Assembly: GCF_958979055.1 (NCBI RefSeq)
Contig: NC_084896.1
Span: 2,604,001 to 2,668,000 of the forward strand
Direction: 5' to 3'
Length of the DNA stretch: 64,000 nucleotides
From: Alnus glutinosa
Taxonomy: Eukaryota; Streptophyta; Magnoliopsida; Fagales; Betulaceae
Shown here: positions 32,876-45,660 of the stretch, one piece after another
Layout: the number at the start of each line of letters is the position of its first letter
Numbering within the stretch: the first letter of the stretch is position 1
The notes under the pieces: model-generated
The model's database searches: none
Told to the model about the DNA's origin: nothing
Seen by the model: only the letters and a program-made list of their open reading frames with translations
Program-made: the position numbers and the translations under genes

Positions 32876-34823
32876 CAAAATGGATTGATCGAATCATACA
32901 GTCAATCAACAGAGCGATTATATCAAATATAAAGAACTATGTGAAATAGAGATCAGAAATTCTAGAAGAATGAACAGGAAGTTTCTTTCGTTCCTTTCTG
33001 GCAATCGAAAAATAAAGAAATAGTTAATTTTTACGTTTGCACTTTTAAACGCTTTTTTTTTCTTTTTAATGTGGCAATATAAATAATTGTCATTGATTAT
33101 TTTGGATTTAAATTTTAGATCCAACGGTAACTTTTAGTGTCACGTTAGGAAGTATGTACTTGAGAGTGTAGAATTTTTTAAAAATTATTTTGGCTAACTC
33201 TGTAACAAAAATTAATAAAAAGAAAGGAAAAAATAAAAAGAAAAAGAAAGAGCATCATACGGCTAGCCACTTTGTGTAAGGAAATAGCTAACTGCTACAT
33301 ATTGTTAGAGAACAAAAAATAAAGAAAGAATATTTAAAGAGAATAGCTAAAATTCTGATCCGAATGTAAGTGCTTTGAAAAAAATGGAGAATTAAAATAT
33401 AGAAACATGATATTTTAGTTAAACATTAATTTACTTAGCCGAATGTGAATACTAAGTTTCTGAAGAAGATTTGAATAGTAAGATTGTCACATAGATGTCA
33501 CTTGAAGCAATAGATTGGTTCCACAAGCACGACGGAGTTTATTAGTGCTTTTTTAGTTCGAATTAATAAAATAATATTATATGTTTTATTTTTAAATTTA
33601 TTTTATTTAATGCTTTATATATATATAACTTATTCTTCTCTTCAAGTTGATAGAAGTCTTTGCACAAGTTAAGCGAAAAAGTACAAACACCAAGAAACTT
33701 TTCCGTGCAAACATAATTAGAAAATAAAATAATAAAATCGAAATTAAATCAATAATAAAATAATTCAGAAACATGAGCAGAAATTCTTGAAGAATAAACA
33801 AATAAATATACTTCTAATTCAACATATAATAAATAAGAATCATATAGTAAAAATCGAGATGAAAAGATAAACATTCTCACTTGATTTTATTGAAACAAAG
33901 CAGAAATATATAATTACAAGATTCAAAGGACTGAATGTTACAAGAAAAGGAAATTGCAGGGATTTTATAAGAAACATGAACTATCTAAGAGAAAAGGACG
34001 CATGCTCTCAAGAATAGTAATAGTTAGGTAGGCCAAAAAAGTAAGAAAATTAGTGTGTCTATAATGTTTTGAGAGACCGTAGTATATATGGATTTTTTTT
34101 CTTATTTTTTTGGTTGCTAATTTACGAACTTTTAGATTGGCCTTAATAAATTTAGAAAAAAATTATGTTGTGAGAAACTTAGGAGTAATGCTATTCGATA
34201 GACTTTCAGCTACTGTTATATATATAACTGTGATGATGTGTTAGTGAAAATCAACAATTAATTTTTTTTCTTCTAAATATTATTTTTTATTGTAACGTCA
34301 CTCAGCTCTAGTTGTATGACAATTATATGAGAGTCTACTAAATAATATTCATCTTAAAATATTTTTCAAAACATAAATTTTTATTTTTATTTTTTATTAT
34401 TTTTTAAGTTTTTAAGGGTAACTTGGATTTTGGCCTAAAAAGTCCATGTAGTTTCCGTTTTTCTAGGGGCTGGGGTAGTTTTTTCTTTTCAACATTTTGG
34501 GGCCGACTGATCAGTAACTCATATTTTCTTGTTCTTCTTGCCAAGGAGGACTTGGGGGCCAGGATCCCCCGCAGCCCCCTGTCTGGCTGTCTCCACCACT
34601 GTGCTGAAGCGAGTTCCACTTATATAGCTACATATGAACATGACAGCACAAGAGCGTTCAGCGTTTTCCAAAAGCTATATATAAAGGAATAGTCTGGAAG
34701 TGAACTTCCTCACAAGAAGACTACTCCAAGTTTTCTTGTTAACCCATTCATATCTATCATCATTCTTCTTCTACCATTCTCCTCTAGTTACTAACTGCGG
34801 TGCTGCAAGTTAGAGAGGGATAT
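32876..34823 (+). promoter_or_regulatory. Upstream segmental block X, copy 1 (third part), promoter of the 34824 receptor copy
   Basis: Matches 48200-49590 and 55560-57208. The section 33840-34000 is only partly shared. The final 400 bases (from taacttggattttggcc at 34419) are shared only with the copy before 57209 and end in the same leader (ctaccattctcctctagtta-aactgcggtgctgcaag). No gene; a TATA box was not fixed with confidence. Confidence 0.6.
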
Positions 34824-36327
34824 ATGGGTAGCATGACGAGTAAGCCATGGCTCTTATTTGTTCTGCTTCTAATCCTCTCTTATGGCAGAGCATGCTTCTT
34901 CATATCTGGTGATACCCTTTCACCAGGTCACTCTCTTTCTTTTTCAAAGAGCGAGAATATAGTATCTCAAGGTGGCACTTTTGAGCTCGGTTTCTTCAAA
35001 CCAGGAAGTTCATTAAAAATCTACCTGGGCATATGGTACAAAATGTTTGACCAGAAGGACAATATTGTTTGGGTAGCAAATAGAGAAGACCCTCTGTTTG
35101 ACCTGCCTTCGTCAAGACTTGACCTCTCAGAAGATGGCAATCTACTCCTGTTTGGAGGTTCCTCCAGCATCCCATTTAGGTTGACAAATTTGACCTCTCC
35201 CCGCTCAACTGAAGCAGTACTTGGGGAAGATGGGAATTTTGTTTTAAGAGATAGGTCGAATGCGTCTTCTATATTGTGGGAGAGTTTCGACCATCCGACC
35301 GATACATGGCTCCCAGGTGCAAAGTTTTGGATCGATAAGGTTCCTCGAAAACAACAGCAACTTGTTTCATGGAAAAATTCAGAAGATCCAGCACCTGGTG
35401 TGTTTTCGGTGGGGTTAGACCCAAATGGAAGCAATCAAATTTGCTTACTGTGGACCACATCCCAATTCTATTGGTGTTCTGGAGTTTGGAATACAAGTTC
35501 TTTCAGCTCAATTCCTGAGATGACATTGAATTCTATCTACAACTTCAGTATTGTGTCAAATGAAAAGGGAAGATATTTTATTCATTATCTTTCTAATCCA
35601 TCTTACCGCTCTAAATTAGTGATATCGTCTACAGGAAAACTGCAGCTATGGACGTGGTTGTTTGGCCCTTTGGTGTGGAAATCATTTTGGTCTGTACCGT
35701 GGATGTCTATGGTTTGTGTGGTGGATTTGGCGTGTATCGTGGGAATTCCTCAATCCCCTGTGAATGTCTAAAAGGCTTTGAACCATTTTCGATGAACTAC
35801 ACCAGACTAAATGATTGGTCGGGTGGCTGTGTGAGGAAATCTCCTTTGCAATGTGAGAATAATACGTATAGTAATGGGACAAAAGATTGGTTCATGAAAA
35901 TGCCAAACGTGAGATTGCCTGTTAATTCGAAAGCATATAATTGGGCAGCGAGTGCTAGGATTAATTGTCAAACAGCTTGCATGAATAATTGCTCTTGCAC
36001 AGCTTATGCTTATAATAGGAGTGGGTACTGTATGATATGGGAAGGAGCTATTTTTAACTTACAGCAACTCTCAGATGCTGGCGAGACTGGAGAATATATC
36101 TATCTCAAACTTGCTCCTAATGAGAATCAAAGTACCAAAGGTGAAATCAAATCTACACAATTAAATTTAATTATGTCATCTTTGTTATATATGGTTGAAC
36201 TAATAGTGATTCTTGTTATGATCAGTCAAAAAATGGAAAGTATGGGTAGCTGTGCTGGTCCCTTCAATAGGGCTTATCTTATGCCTCTTCATTTGTTTTT
36301 CAAGCAGAGGAAAGCTCAAACACATAG
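34824..36327 (+). pseudogene. GsSRK ectodomain and TM copy with frameshift and no kinase exons
   Basis: ATG 34824 begins a signal peptide and B-lectin region (exon 1 to 36140; exon 2, TM, 36226-36327). It is the close sister of 57209 rather than of 5593. Near 35696-35702, twelve bases of the sister (after the codons for FWSKPR) are replaced by two, shifting the frame within the SLG/EGF-like region. The downstream frame, open to 36331, carries the EGF-like and PAN domains. Splice sites of intron 1 look intact. After exon 2 comes sequence matching the long intron 2 of the 57209 gene, but it breaks off at about 38215 and no kinase exon follows. No signalling protein can be made from this copy. 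Confidence 0.88.
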
Positions 36328-36409
36328 GTAAGTGTAAACGTTCGATCTAATCGAATTGAAATGGGGTATTGCATGGGTGCGATCCCCATCTATAAGTATT
36401 CGATCTCCA

Positions 36410-36455
<46 letters not shown>

Positions 36456-37549
36456 TTTTTAATCAAAAAATTATAATTATAATTTGGTAAAAAGGTAAAT
36501 AAATAATCTCTAATTGATGTAGGACAACCCGAAGACAAGCAAGGAGAAGCCTCGGTATTTTCAGGAGCTTGCAGCCGAAATGGGAACTCCAAGTCAGTAA
36601 AATGACGAGACGAGTAACTAGCCGATTTGCCAACTTGATTGACGGATTCTTACCTATTCAGTTATTTTCCCTTTTAGTATAGATTTGATTTTAGTATCGT
36701 ATTTTCCCTAAAATGGGTTTTCTTTGTCACCATGTATCTCCTTTGATTAGGAAATATTTGTTGACACCCATTATTTTCTTATTTCGTTTATTTCCCACCT
36801 TGGGATATTTTATTTCCTTTTATAGTCATTAGGGTTTTGCTATAAATTGAGAATCATTGTAATGGAGGAGACAATTTTTGATTATCAATAAGATTTCAAT
36901 TTATCTCTTTCAACGTGTTTGTTGAATTTGTAATTTGAAAACGCAGCTTCTCAATCACGTCTATCCGCTTGCGCTACGTCACTATTAAGGCTTTCAATTA
37001 TGGAAAAATAATAATTTTACAATATTGAGGCCTTAAAAAATCTCTAGACATGAAAATGAGGATTTATTGACTCTAGACGTACATGTAGTCATTCTTTTTC
37101 TTGTAATGTATACAATTCACATTCTTAAAGAATAGACTTTCCATGAAAGTTAATAATTAAGGCCTTCAAAGTCGTAAATTTTTCAACATATATAAATTCT
37201 TGAATGTCCATTTGTTTACTTTTCCATTTTCACATTTGTAAAAGTTCAACATGCATCACTTTCTCCAATGCGACAATGTTAATTTTAATTAAATTGTCAG
37301 TAGAACATAGAAATTATGTCTCTAGCTAATATGCTTCAACTTCAGTATGAATTGAATGCTGAAAAGTTTTGAATATAAAAACTTAATTAATAATTTTACA
37401 CCTCAGAAAACGAAAAAAATGATTTTATACATAAAAAAATAAAAAATAAAAAACCCTTACTTAAACTCATCATCGGCCTTTAAAAGGCTCATATTAGCTA
37501 TATAGCCTATATTTAGCTAATATGAGCCTTTTTAGCTCTCCAGCAGATG

Positions 37550-37584
<35 letters not shown>

Positions 37585-38274
37585 TTTTTAATTAAGGGTG
37601 CATGGCCTCTCCTCCAAGTGATTAGGAGCTAGAGAAATAACTGCTCGCCCATGGGTAAGGACAGAAGGTACCTCAAAACTGCCCACCGTGGCACCGCCTA
37701 GGGCCCTAGGCGGTGGCGAACGCAGTTAGGAAGCAAAAACCACCCGTCTAAGGCGGTGTACACCTCTACTTAATTAGAACCTCCAAATTTACACATGCCA
37801 AAAGTAGTAGTTAATTAAACACCATGCACTGCCTCCCTGACAACCAGGAACACTCAAAAGTGTACACCGGCCATATAATCTAAACTGATTAGGGAGAGAA
37901 ACTACAATTGAGACTTGGAAGAGAAAGGCCATCATATCTCCCACCTGATCTGAGCTGATCTGAGAGAGACCAGAGATTGATTGTGAGAGAAAGACCGTTA
38001 TCATCTTAGCTTTCTGAATCTCTCTTTCTCAGCCCAGGGTAAGAGTAGGTGGATCTGTAAGTTAACAATGTTAGTTTGTTAAACCTCTCTTTGGTTCAAC
38101 ACGATATCGTTTGGTGCGCGCTTTGCATTGTAAGAACCAGTATATTCCAAACTTCACTAATTATTTGAAAAGAAGACGAGATATAATTCGGTGCAACTAA
38201 CAACCATCCTTGGTAAGTTTTGCAGCAAAAAATACTTGGATTTTTTTTTTTTGTCAAAAGACGGTCATCATATA
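36328..38274. repeat. Intron-2-like remnant of the 34824 receptor copy
   Basis: Matches 58752-60150 (for example ggccttaaaaaatctcta, cctccctgacaaccaggaac, gattgattgtgagagaaagacc). It is interrupted by an LTR-like insert at 36515-36981 and contains AT microsatellites at 36417-36448 and 37553-37580. Homology ends at aactaacaaccatcct, about 38213. A further 60 bases of unmatched sequence precede the long repeat at 38275. Confidence 0.75.
36515..36981 (+). mobile_element. Probable solo LTR (467 bp) in intron 2
   Basis: Begins TGATGTAGGACAACCC and ends CTACGTCA, so it has the TG...CA form. Internal ctataaattgag and ttgattatcaataagattt look like LTR promoter and polyadenylation zones. Flanks are CTAAT (36510-36514) and CTATT (36982-36986), an imperfect 5-bp duplication. 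The sister intron at about 58908 (tctctaatgaaggcttt) is uninterrupted. No partner LTR or internal domain is nearby. Confidence 0.68.
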
Positions 38275-41200
38275 TGTGACAACCCGTATTTTTTTTTTTT
38301 TTTTTTTTTAATACAAACATAAAATGAGTCCTCACAGTAGCACGACTATGTGTCGTTCAGCCAACATACGGCACATGCCCCATAACATGTACCTGATAAT
38401 CAGAGTATAACATACATCTATCTATGCAGCGGAAAACATAAATCTGAATAGCGGAAATTACAACTTATACATCTATCACAAATTAATTACAATATTGAGT
38501 CATTTAACATCTATCTGTTTGAGTCTTATTAACACAATATTTACATAACAATAATGGCTTAACAAAGAATAAGTGACACAAACGTCACAAGCCATACCAA
38601 ACCTATAAAATAGTGGACAACCCGTGGTCCGACAATTATAACTGTCGCGGCGAGCTCCAGTCATAATATCCCAAGTACACTGCTACCAACCTCTCAACTA
38701 TATCGAAGTACCTGCAGCCAAAGAAACATCATCTACACGCACGGTTGTGGTGGTATCCACATCCGCATAGGTGAAAGAATGAGTTCACCGCCTTAGCATG
38801 AAACATACTAAGACCTCAGTGGTATAAGACTGACTGAGTTTTCACAAAGAACCAACCTTTATTTTATTTTAGTCGTGCGAGCACTATATTAGCCACAATT
38901 TACTAACAGCTAATGCAGCAAACACCGACTATTCAGAAAACATTTAAAACATACTATATAGCTGTGAACATATGTAGAAGTTCCAATCTACCTCTTGGAA
39001 GATTCTACATATAGACCCTTCTATAATAATACTTTTCATCGGTCGCTTGGACATATGTGCACACGATCACTCCATCACAGATATCACGTATACACATAAG
39101 TCTTAAGCAAAGAACATGGCATCTTACTCTTCCGTACTAGGACAACATCCGTCAACAAAACACTCGCAACACCATCTCTAATTGTATTTCAGCTTCATGC
39201 CTTGAACGTCAGTAGATCATGAGAGCACTAGAGCTAAACTCAATCATGCTAACACGTCTTTCCTGAAGAACAAGAACAGTCAACCTTCTTACTCATAGAC
39301 ATGCCATTACTCGCACCTGGGCAATCATGTATCCATGTACTTTCAAGTTCAATGTATGACCTTAACACATGACTATCCGATAGAAATATACATAAGATCT
39401 TTTTCATGAAGACTCTTATGCATACCAATACGTCTAGTAAAACTACTCATAACATAAAAACATCTCTCACAAAACAATGCTATATATGCTATGCATGCCT
39501 CAATGTGTTGCTGATACTGTTACTCTGCTGATACTGTTACTCTGATATGTATGCTCTATACTACATGCTCAATGTTCTGTGCTTGACCAGTATATATTTC
39601 CTACTGTGTCACGCTGAAATCATGCAGTTGTTAAATCACGTACTTTTAAAACTAAACAAATCCAGCATTTAATCCAACACTTTGAAATCATTCAAAACTT
39701 AGTTTCTTTATCAAATCTACGCAGTTTCAACATGACATGTTCTCAAACAATTTGCTTAATTTAAATCTCAACCGTAGAACTTAACACTTTAAATCTAGTC
39801 AATACTTTTCACTCTTGCACTATCTCTTAAACATCATTGATATAGTTTAAACATAATCGAAACTAATAAATCATCTCAAAGCATATACATTTCATCATAT
39901 GGTTGGTTCAGTTTCATAAACAATATATATATTTTTATCAATCCAATACATATAAAAATATATATTTTCTCAGTGAGTGGAATACCCACCTTGGCTGCAT
40001 TAGACTCCAACTCGAACACTCCTTGGACTCTAGTCACTTGGACTCTACATTGGAGAACCAATTAAAGTCTCCAATCCGAACATGATCCTGCAAACATTGG
40101 TAGCATTAGACTAGGCTATTGAATCACATACTCTATGACATCCTAACTACCCGCGTGCTCACACGTCGCATTACTCTATCTCTAGAACCAATTAAGTTCC
40201 TTTAACTACTATTAGGTCAATCCTCGCTTGTAGGTTCATATTTTATCACACTTATTTATCTTTAAGATACTTCTATTATTTTACTTCTCTATTTATTATA
40301 CTAACAATGTATATTTGATTCATATACATTTACACGTATACACATACAAGGCTTAAACCTAATCCGATGATACACATAAGTACCATGTGTATATAGGTAG
40401 GTGAATTAGTTACTAGGTTGCTACATAATTGATTTATATCACATTTATATGTTCTATAAGTCTATTAGCTTATACATATTAACTTAAGGTTATTTGGGTA
40501 GTTTACATCACAATATTTGTCTTCTATGATATTAGTCTTAGACTCTAGATTTATATCTTAATTTATTTCTTATCCTTAAACACCATTGTTATTACATTCA
40601 ATACTTTTATCTTTTATTAGCTACTAACCATCTAGGTAGTTTAGGTTATAGAACATAAATCTTATATAATATATCAATTTAACCACTCATTTTAGATTAG
40701 GTTACAATATATATATATACACACTAACGCTAGAGGCATATACATAGATTTTTCTATTAAAACCACATAGACACTTACATTCTCCAAAACTACATCCTTC
40801 TCACCTAAAGCATCTCTAATTAGCCACATACAAACAATCATTAACAATCTAGCACAATATCATACGACCATCCACTTAGAAACTCTTCCACAATTCCCGC
40901 TACACCATCAAGCCATAAAACCAACTCTAAGGATACAAATCCTAACCATTACCAATTCATCCTTAAATACCAACAGCAACTCCTACACTAAATCTAGACT
41001 CTTGAAATATAGTCCAAAGCCAAATGAACCTAGCCTCATCCATAGGCAAATAACCCACAATCAAACTCATAAACCCAACTCAATATCAATTTCCAAAATC
41101 ATCAATATTACATACACATGTCCAATCTTTTCCCAAAGAGAATTCAATAACTATGAACTTCCCTCCAAACATCATTCATCAACTATAACCAAGCAATATA

Positions 41201-42542
41201 CCTCAAAAGCACATCCGTAGAATTAAATCACAACCAATACAAGTAAATCCTCCACAACAAATATTACCTATCCCGTTATCTCTAACATAGACAAACACCA
41301 AACCTTAAGGAACCCATCAACATTGATTATAAAATATAAATTCCAACAATAGCCCAATATTTCCTAAATAGGAAATCCACATCAAATTTACAAATCCAAC
41401 ACCCCAAAATCCCTCTCAATGTATATTCAAACTTCATATGGTTAACACCAAACCCAATCAGAATCTTAACAACTAAAACACAAACTAAATCAAATCCAAA
41501 AATTAACATAAAAATGTAACTCAACAAACCAAAACCATATTCTGCAACCTTAATAGAAAACCCATAATTCAAGTAATATCAACCAGAATCCATCCCCAAA
41601 ACTTAAGGAAAGCTTACCAAAATCCGAAACCCATTTCATAATGACAAATACCCATTCGGTCCATCCACATAAAAACCCAATCTTCACCAACACTTCCAAA
41701 ATCCATCATAAACCAACCCCATAAATTATCAAACTAGAATTTCGTCAATCCCTAAAATTTCATACCCAAAGACTCGTTCGGCTAACCCTACAAAGGACCC
41801 ATTTGATTCTTGCCAAGAAAACCCCCAAAATTTCGAGACCCATATGGTTTTCTTCTCAACAAAAATCAAAGGAGAATTCAAGTAAAAATCAAAGAGAATG
41901 AAAAGATGGCTCACCGGAAATCAGCTCACTGGACCGCCAGAAAGAACACATGGAGAATCGGGTCTTCTTCTCGGGTCAGGCGGGTCATGGGTCGCATGGG
42001 TCTGGATCATGGGTCTCTCTCTTGGGTTCAATGGGTTTCAGGTCTCCATGGGTTCTTGGGTCAACGAGCTCGCCGAAAATCGTTGCTGGATCCGCTGGAA
42101 AACTCGCTGGAAATCGCTGCTGGGGGACCGGGTCTTCCACACGGTTTAGCGGGTCATGGGTTGGGTTGCTCGGGTTCTCTTCCGGGTCTCACGGATCGGC
42201 GGTTGCACTGGGTCTACGGGTCGTTGGCTCACCGGAGATCGCATCGCCGGCGTCCTCTGGCCTCGTCAGCGCCACCCATCGGAGGATCGGACTCCATCTC
42301 CCTGAACTCTCCCAATCTCATCTCTCTCTCAGCATCTCTCGGTCTCCCTCTCAATCCCTTATCTCCCACTCTCTCGCATCTCTCTCTCACTCGATTTCTC
42401 TCACTCTCTCTATTGCTGTCTCTGTGGGTCGCTCGGCAGAAGAACGAAGAAGAAGAAATGAAGAAGTAAGAAGAAAGGGAGAAGAAGAATAGAAGAGAAA
42501 AGAAAATAGGAAGAGGGGGGGGGGGGGCTGATGCGTGATTGA

Positions 42543-42590
42543 GGGGAGAAATATCTCCCCATTAATCCATAGCCACACACGTGGCTATGG
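42543..42590. other. Two adjacent short hairpins inside the long repeat
   Basis: GGGGAGA-AATA-TCTCCCC (42543-42560) is followed six bases later by CCATAGCCAC-ACAC-GTGGCTATGG (42567-42590), which has a perfect 10-bp stem. A run of about 15 G lies just before (42517-42531). These may be structural or regulatory parts of an LTR; no function can be read. Confidence 0.5.
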
Positions 42591-42947
42591 ATAAGGCCAA
42601 ACTTTAGTCTTATTTAATACTAGCCCCTATCATTTCTAAATTGCACTATTAACCTATCTTATTTTATTATTTTATCCTAAACTCATTTTATTTTAGATAA
42701 CACAAATATTATCACTTAAAACCTAATTATTAATCTCATCTTATTTAAAAATATAAATCATTAAATGCTAAATACCTTATTATTTTTCTTGGTCTTTACA
42801 ATATACCTCATAATTATTAACCCAATGTCACAGGTAATTTCATTGTTACAGGATTAAGAATGAATTTAAGAAGAAATGGATGAAGAAATTCGAAATAATT
42901 GATTGATAAAATAGAAAATACAGATAGTTGGCAATTTCGAGGTTATC

Positions 42948-43171
42948 ATCTCTCCATGAACTACCAGTTATTATCAATATATCTCTATGAATTAACATCC
43001 TTACCATAAAAGAGCATAGAAATACCAGAGCATCGGGTATATGGCCCGTGGACCACCCCAGATGCAACCCGATGCTCTGGTACTTCGATGCTCTTTTCTA
43101 ATGAGGGGTTTCAGTTCATGGGGCACATTGACAATGACTGGTAGTTTATGAGGAAATAAGGTAATTACCCC
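42948..43171. mobile_element. Hairpin MITE, Mutator-like, nested in the long repeat
   Basis: The right end GGTAATTACCCC matches the terminus of the MITE at 15804-16209. The left end (catctctccatgaactaccag) pairs imperfectly with ctggtagtttatgagg. AGGTTAT occurs at both borders. In the centre, 31-base arms from 43008 and to 43097 pair with about three mismatches, including a perfect 15-bp stem (43024-43038 with 43067-43081). Confidence 0.6.
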
Positions 43172-43872
43172 AAGGTTATTGGTTCCTATGAGGTAAGGAA
43201 GGATTAAAGCCATTTGAAATTGTTATTACTCATTTGTCCTCAAGCTGAACATACGTATGACCCATTGCAAAAAAATCTACATGCATAATGTCATAGATAT
43301 GGGTTATTAGATACGTTCAATTCCTTATAATAATGCAGTACAAACGATATAGATGCATTTTATGGCTACATATTGAGCCTTGGTTTTCTGATGAATTCAT
43401 ATGAGCATCAGACAATTAGAACGATCTTCATATTCGAATGAGAAAACCCACTTAATTTTATTTTTCAAAATGGGATTTATTCGATAGAAAAATGTTAAGC
43501 CTTGAAAAACGAATGAGAAAATTGAGTTATCACAACCTGACAAAGTTTTCCTTAAAACTGAATTATAAAAAATTCTTCTAACTCAACCTATTAAATTGAT
43601 ATTTGTCCTTAGAATATGTGATTCTCATGTATATTTTTAAAATACATGTGAGAACTTATGTTATCAAATGTTTGACTTTCCTCTTCGAACGTTCCCCATG
43701 ACTATTTGATCATTCGTTCCTCCCATCTCGAACGTTCAATCCTCTCATCTCGAACATTCGGCCAAGACATCAAATCTTAAAATACCAAAATCTCAATCCA
43801 ATTCCAAATCCTAGCATCCTAAAACTTAAATTAAGGCTCACTTAACTCTAATTACTAATTTGGGGTATTACA

Positions 43873-45160
43873 GGCTATTCTGTAGCTTCCACCGTCCGTT
43901 CTGACAGCAAGAGAGAAACAATCAAGACGAGAACAGAGAGAGAGAAACGGAGAGAGAAGATCAGAGAGAGACCCGAGAGATAAAATCAGAGAGAGAACCC
44001 GAGAGAGAGAGAGAGAGAGAGAGAGAAGAACCACCACCCACTTCCTCTAATGGCCTTAAATCACGTATCAAGACTGCAGAAATGTGAAAGAGCCCATATA
44101 GATTTCTACACCAAAGTTCTATAGAACCCTTTATTCTCCCCTGTTTTATAGTGTGCAAACAGAGGACCTGTTTTAACAGGGTATGGGTTGGGAACACAAT
44201 GTCCGATGCAGAGGAGGAGAGAAGTGGAGAGGCAGGGGAGGAGGAGGTGGGAGCCGGAGTATTTCATCAAGATTGTGAATTGCTCGCCCATGCCATCACA
44301 GCCTTTGCAGGGCCTTTGGAAGGTATGGTCCAACGCTTTCTATTCCCTGTCGTGCTTGTCTTCATCAAATAGTAGTTGAAGTTTTTAGGGGACAGTGGTC
44401 TTGATCATTTTGTTAAAAGTGCTGTCCTGGTGCGGTTTAGACTCATGATCCATTTTCGAGCTCAACGTCTTGTTTATGAATTGAAAACGACCATTGCGAA
44501 TTAGTGTGTATGTTGATTTTGTATGCCACCATTTGACAGTCTTCTGAAAATGAACTAACAAAACTAGGACCCATCTGGTTGAGAAACACTCTGCGAGAGA
44601 GAGAGAGAGAGAGTTTGTTGGTGGAAGGTGAAAGAAATAAGAGCGAGGACGAAGCTTCTTCTCATTTACCCAGGACGACGAGGAGGAGCTTCCCTAATAA
44701 CAGGGACATCTAATTTAATACACCTTTAGATCACGTCCGTTTTTACCCTATGTACACTGGCTGGGCAAGTCCAGAGAACAGGACGCCATTGAAGCAGCTT
44801 GGAGAACGTACGCAACCTTGGCAGAATCAGAGTAACGAGGAAGAGCAAACCTGCGCGTGCTCTTTAATGGCTTACACGTGCATGGCTTCTGTTTGCAGTA
44901 TGGCCTGAGACTCACCGTTTTGAAGAACACACGGGGCCAATTTTGGAAGGCTGTGCCTTAAAAGGTCGTGTTAATCGCACGGGATCTATTTTCCGTCAAA
45001 AGTGACAGACCAAGTGGACGGAATGTTAAACTTGACACACTTTGACAAGTTCGGAAGGGTTATTTACTAAATTTTGTCCATCGAAAGGCAATTCGCCAGA
45101 GGGTGAATACTTCGGAGGTAAAAGGTAATATTTTTTAAAAAAAATTTTTAGAAAAACTTC
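43873..45160. other. Unassigned spacer with GA microsatellite
   Basis: No recognised gene. An AG repeat lies at about 43997-44024, with related GA-rich sequence from 43910, and another short one at 44598-44612. A GC-richer island at 44180-44370 has overlapping frames on both strands (60-78 codons) with no recognisable domain; it may be a captured gene piece but cannot be named. The segment has no visible partner elsewhere in the window. Confidence 0.4.
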
Positions 45161-45660
45161 ACAAAACCTCTCCAAACTTCAACTTATTTTTAACTAACCC
45201 ACCAAAGTTCAAAAACTCTGAATTTAACTTCTAATTTTTTGCAATGTCCCCCTCCATTAGTATTTGGTGTTAAATTAGACGGCAACAAGGATGAGATGAC
45301 CTTTGTATCATTGAAACTTTTATAAAATTTTAAATTTACCCTTAATTTCAATTTAAAAAGTTACGAAAGTAAAATAAAGAGTTAATTTAACTACCCTTTT
45401 TTCCTAAGAATTATCAACCGTTGTATTCTCATGAACTGACATTCTTACCATCCAATGACAACAAACTACCATTTACTTATCAAAACTCTCAATTCTCATT
45501 AAGAAAAAACTTAGACAAACAGATATCAACAAATACAAAAACGAGTGCTGCTGTTTTGGAAACAGCTACCAAACAGCCCATCTTCAAGATTTCCACCCAA
45601 TCTAGGACCATTGACATCCCAACCCGTTTCTCACGTATTGTAGAACCTTCCCCTTTTAAC

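Larger units (their letters stand above)
38275..43872 (-). mobile_element. Long LTR-like repeat, probably an antisense solo LTR (tentative)
   Basis: The left end TGTGACAACCCG and right end GGGGTATTACA together show the TG...CA form and the short inverted ends usual for LTRs. Read on the minus strand it would start TGTAATACCCC and end GGTTGTCACA, as many large Ty3/gypsy LTRs do. The length of about 5.6 kb is extreme for one LTR and no 5-bp target duplication is evident (ATATA versus GGCTA). The right half (41800-42500) is GC-richer, with repeated catgggtc and ctcaccgg wording and CT-rich ends. Frames at 41810-42492 overlap each other and look non-coding. It could be several nested repeats. Confidence 0.4.

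Noticed and set aside
41810..42492. Three overlapping long plus-strand frames (up to 219 codons)
   Set aside because: They overlap in different frames, are low in complexity (Gly, Ser, Arg, Leu from catgggtc and CT repeats), and have no domain. They lie inside a repeat that looks like an LTR.
44151..44379. Overlapping short frames on both strands in a GC-richer island
   Set aside because: No recognisable domain, no splice-supported extension and no conserved copy. It may be a captured gene piece, but that cannot be supported.
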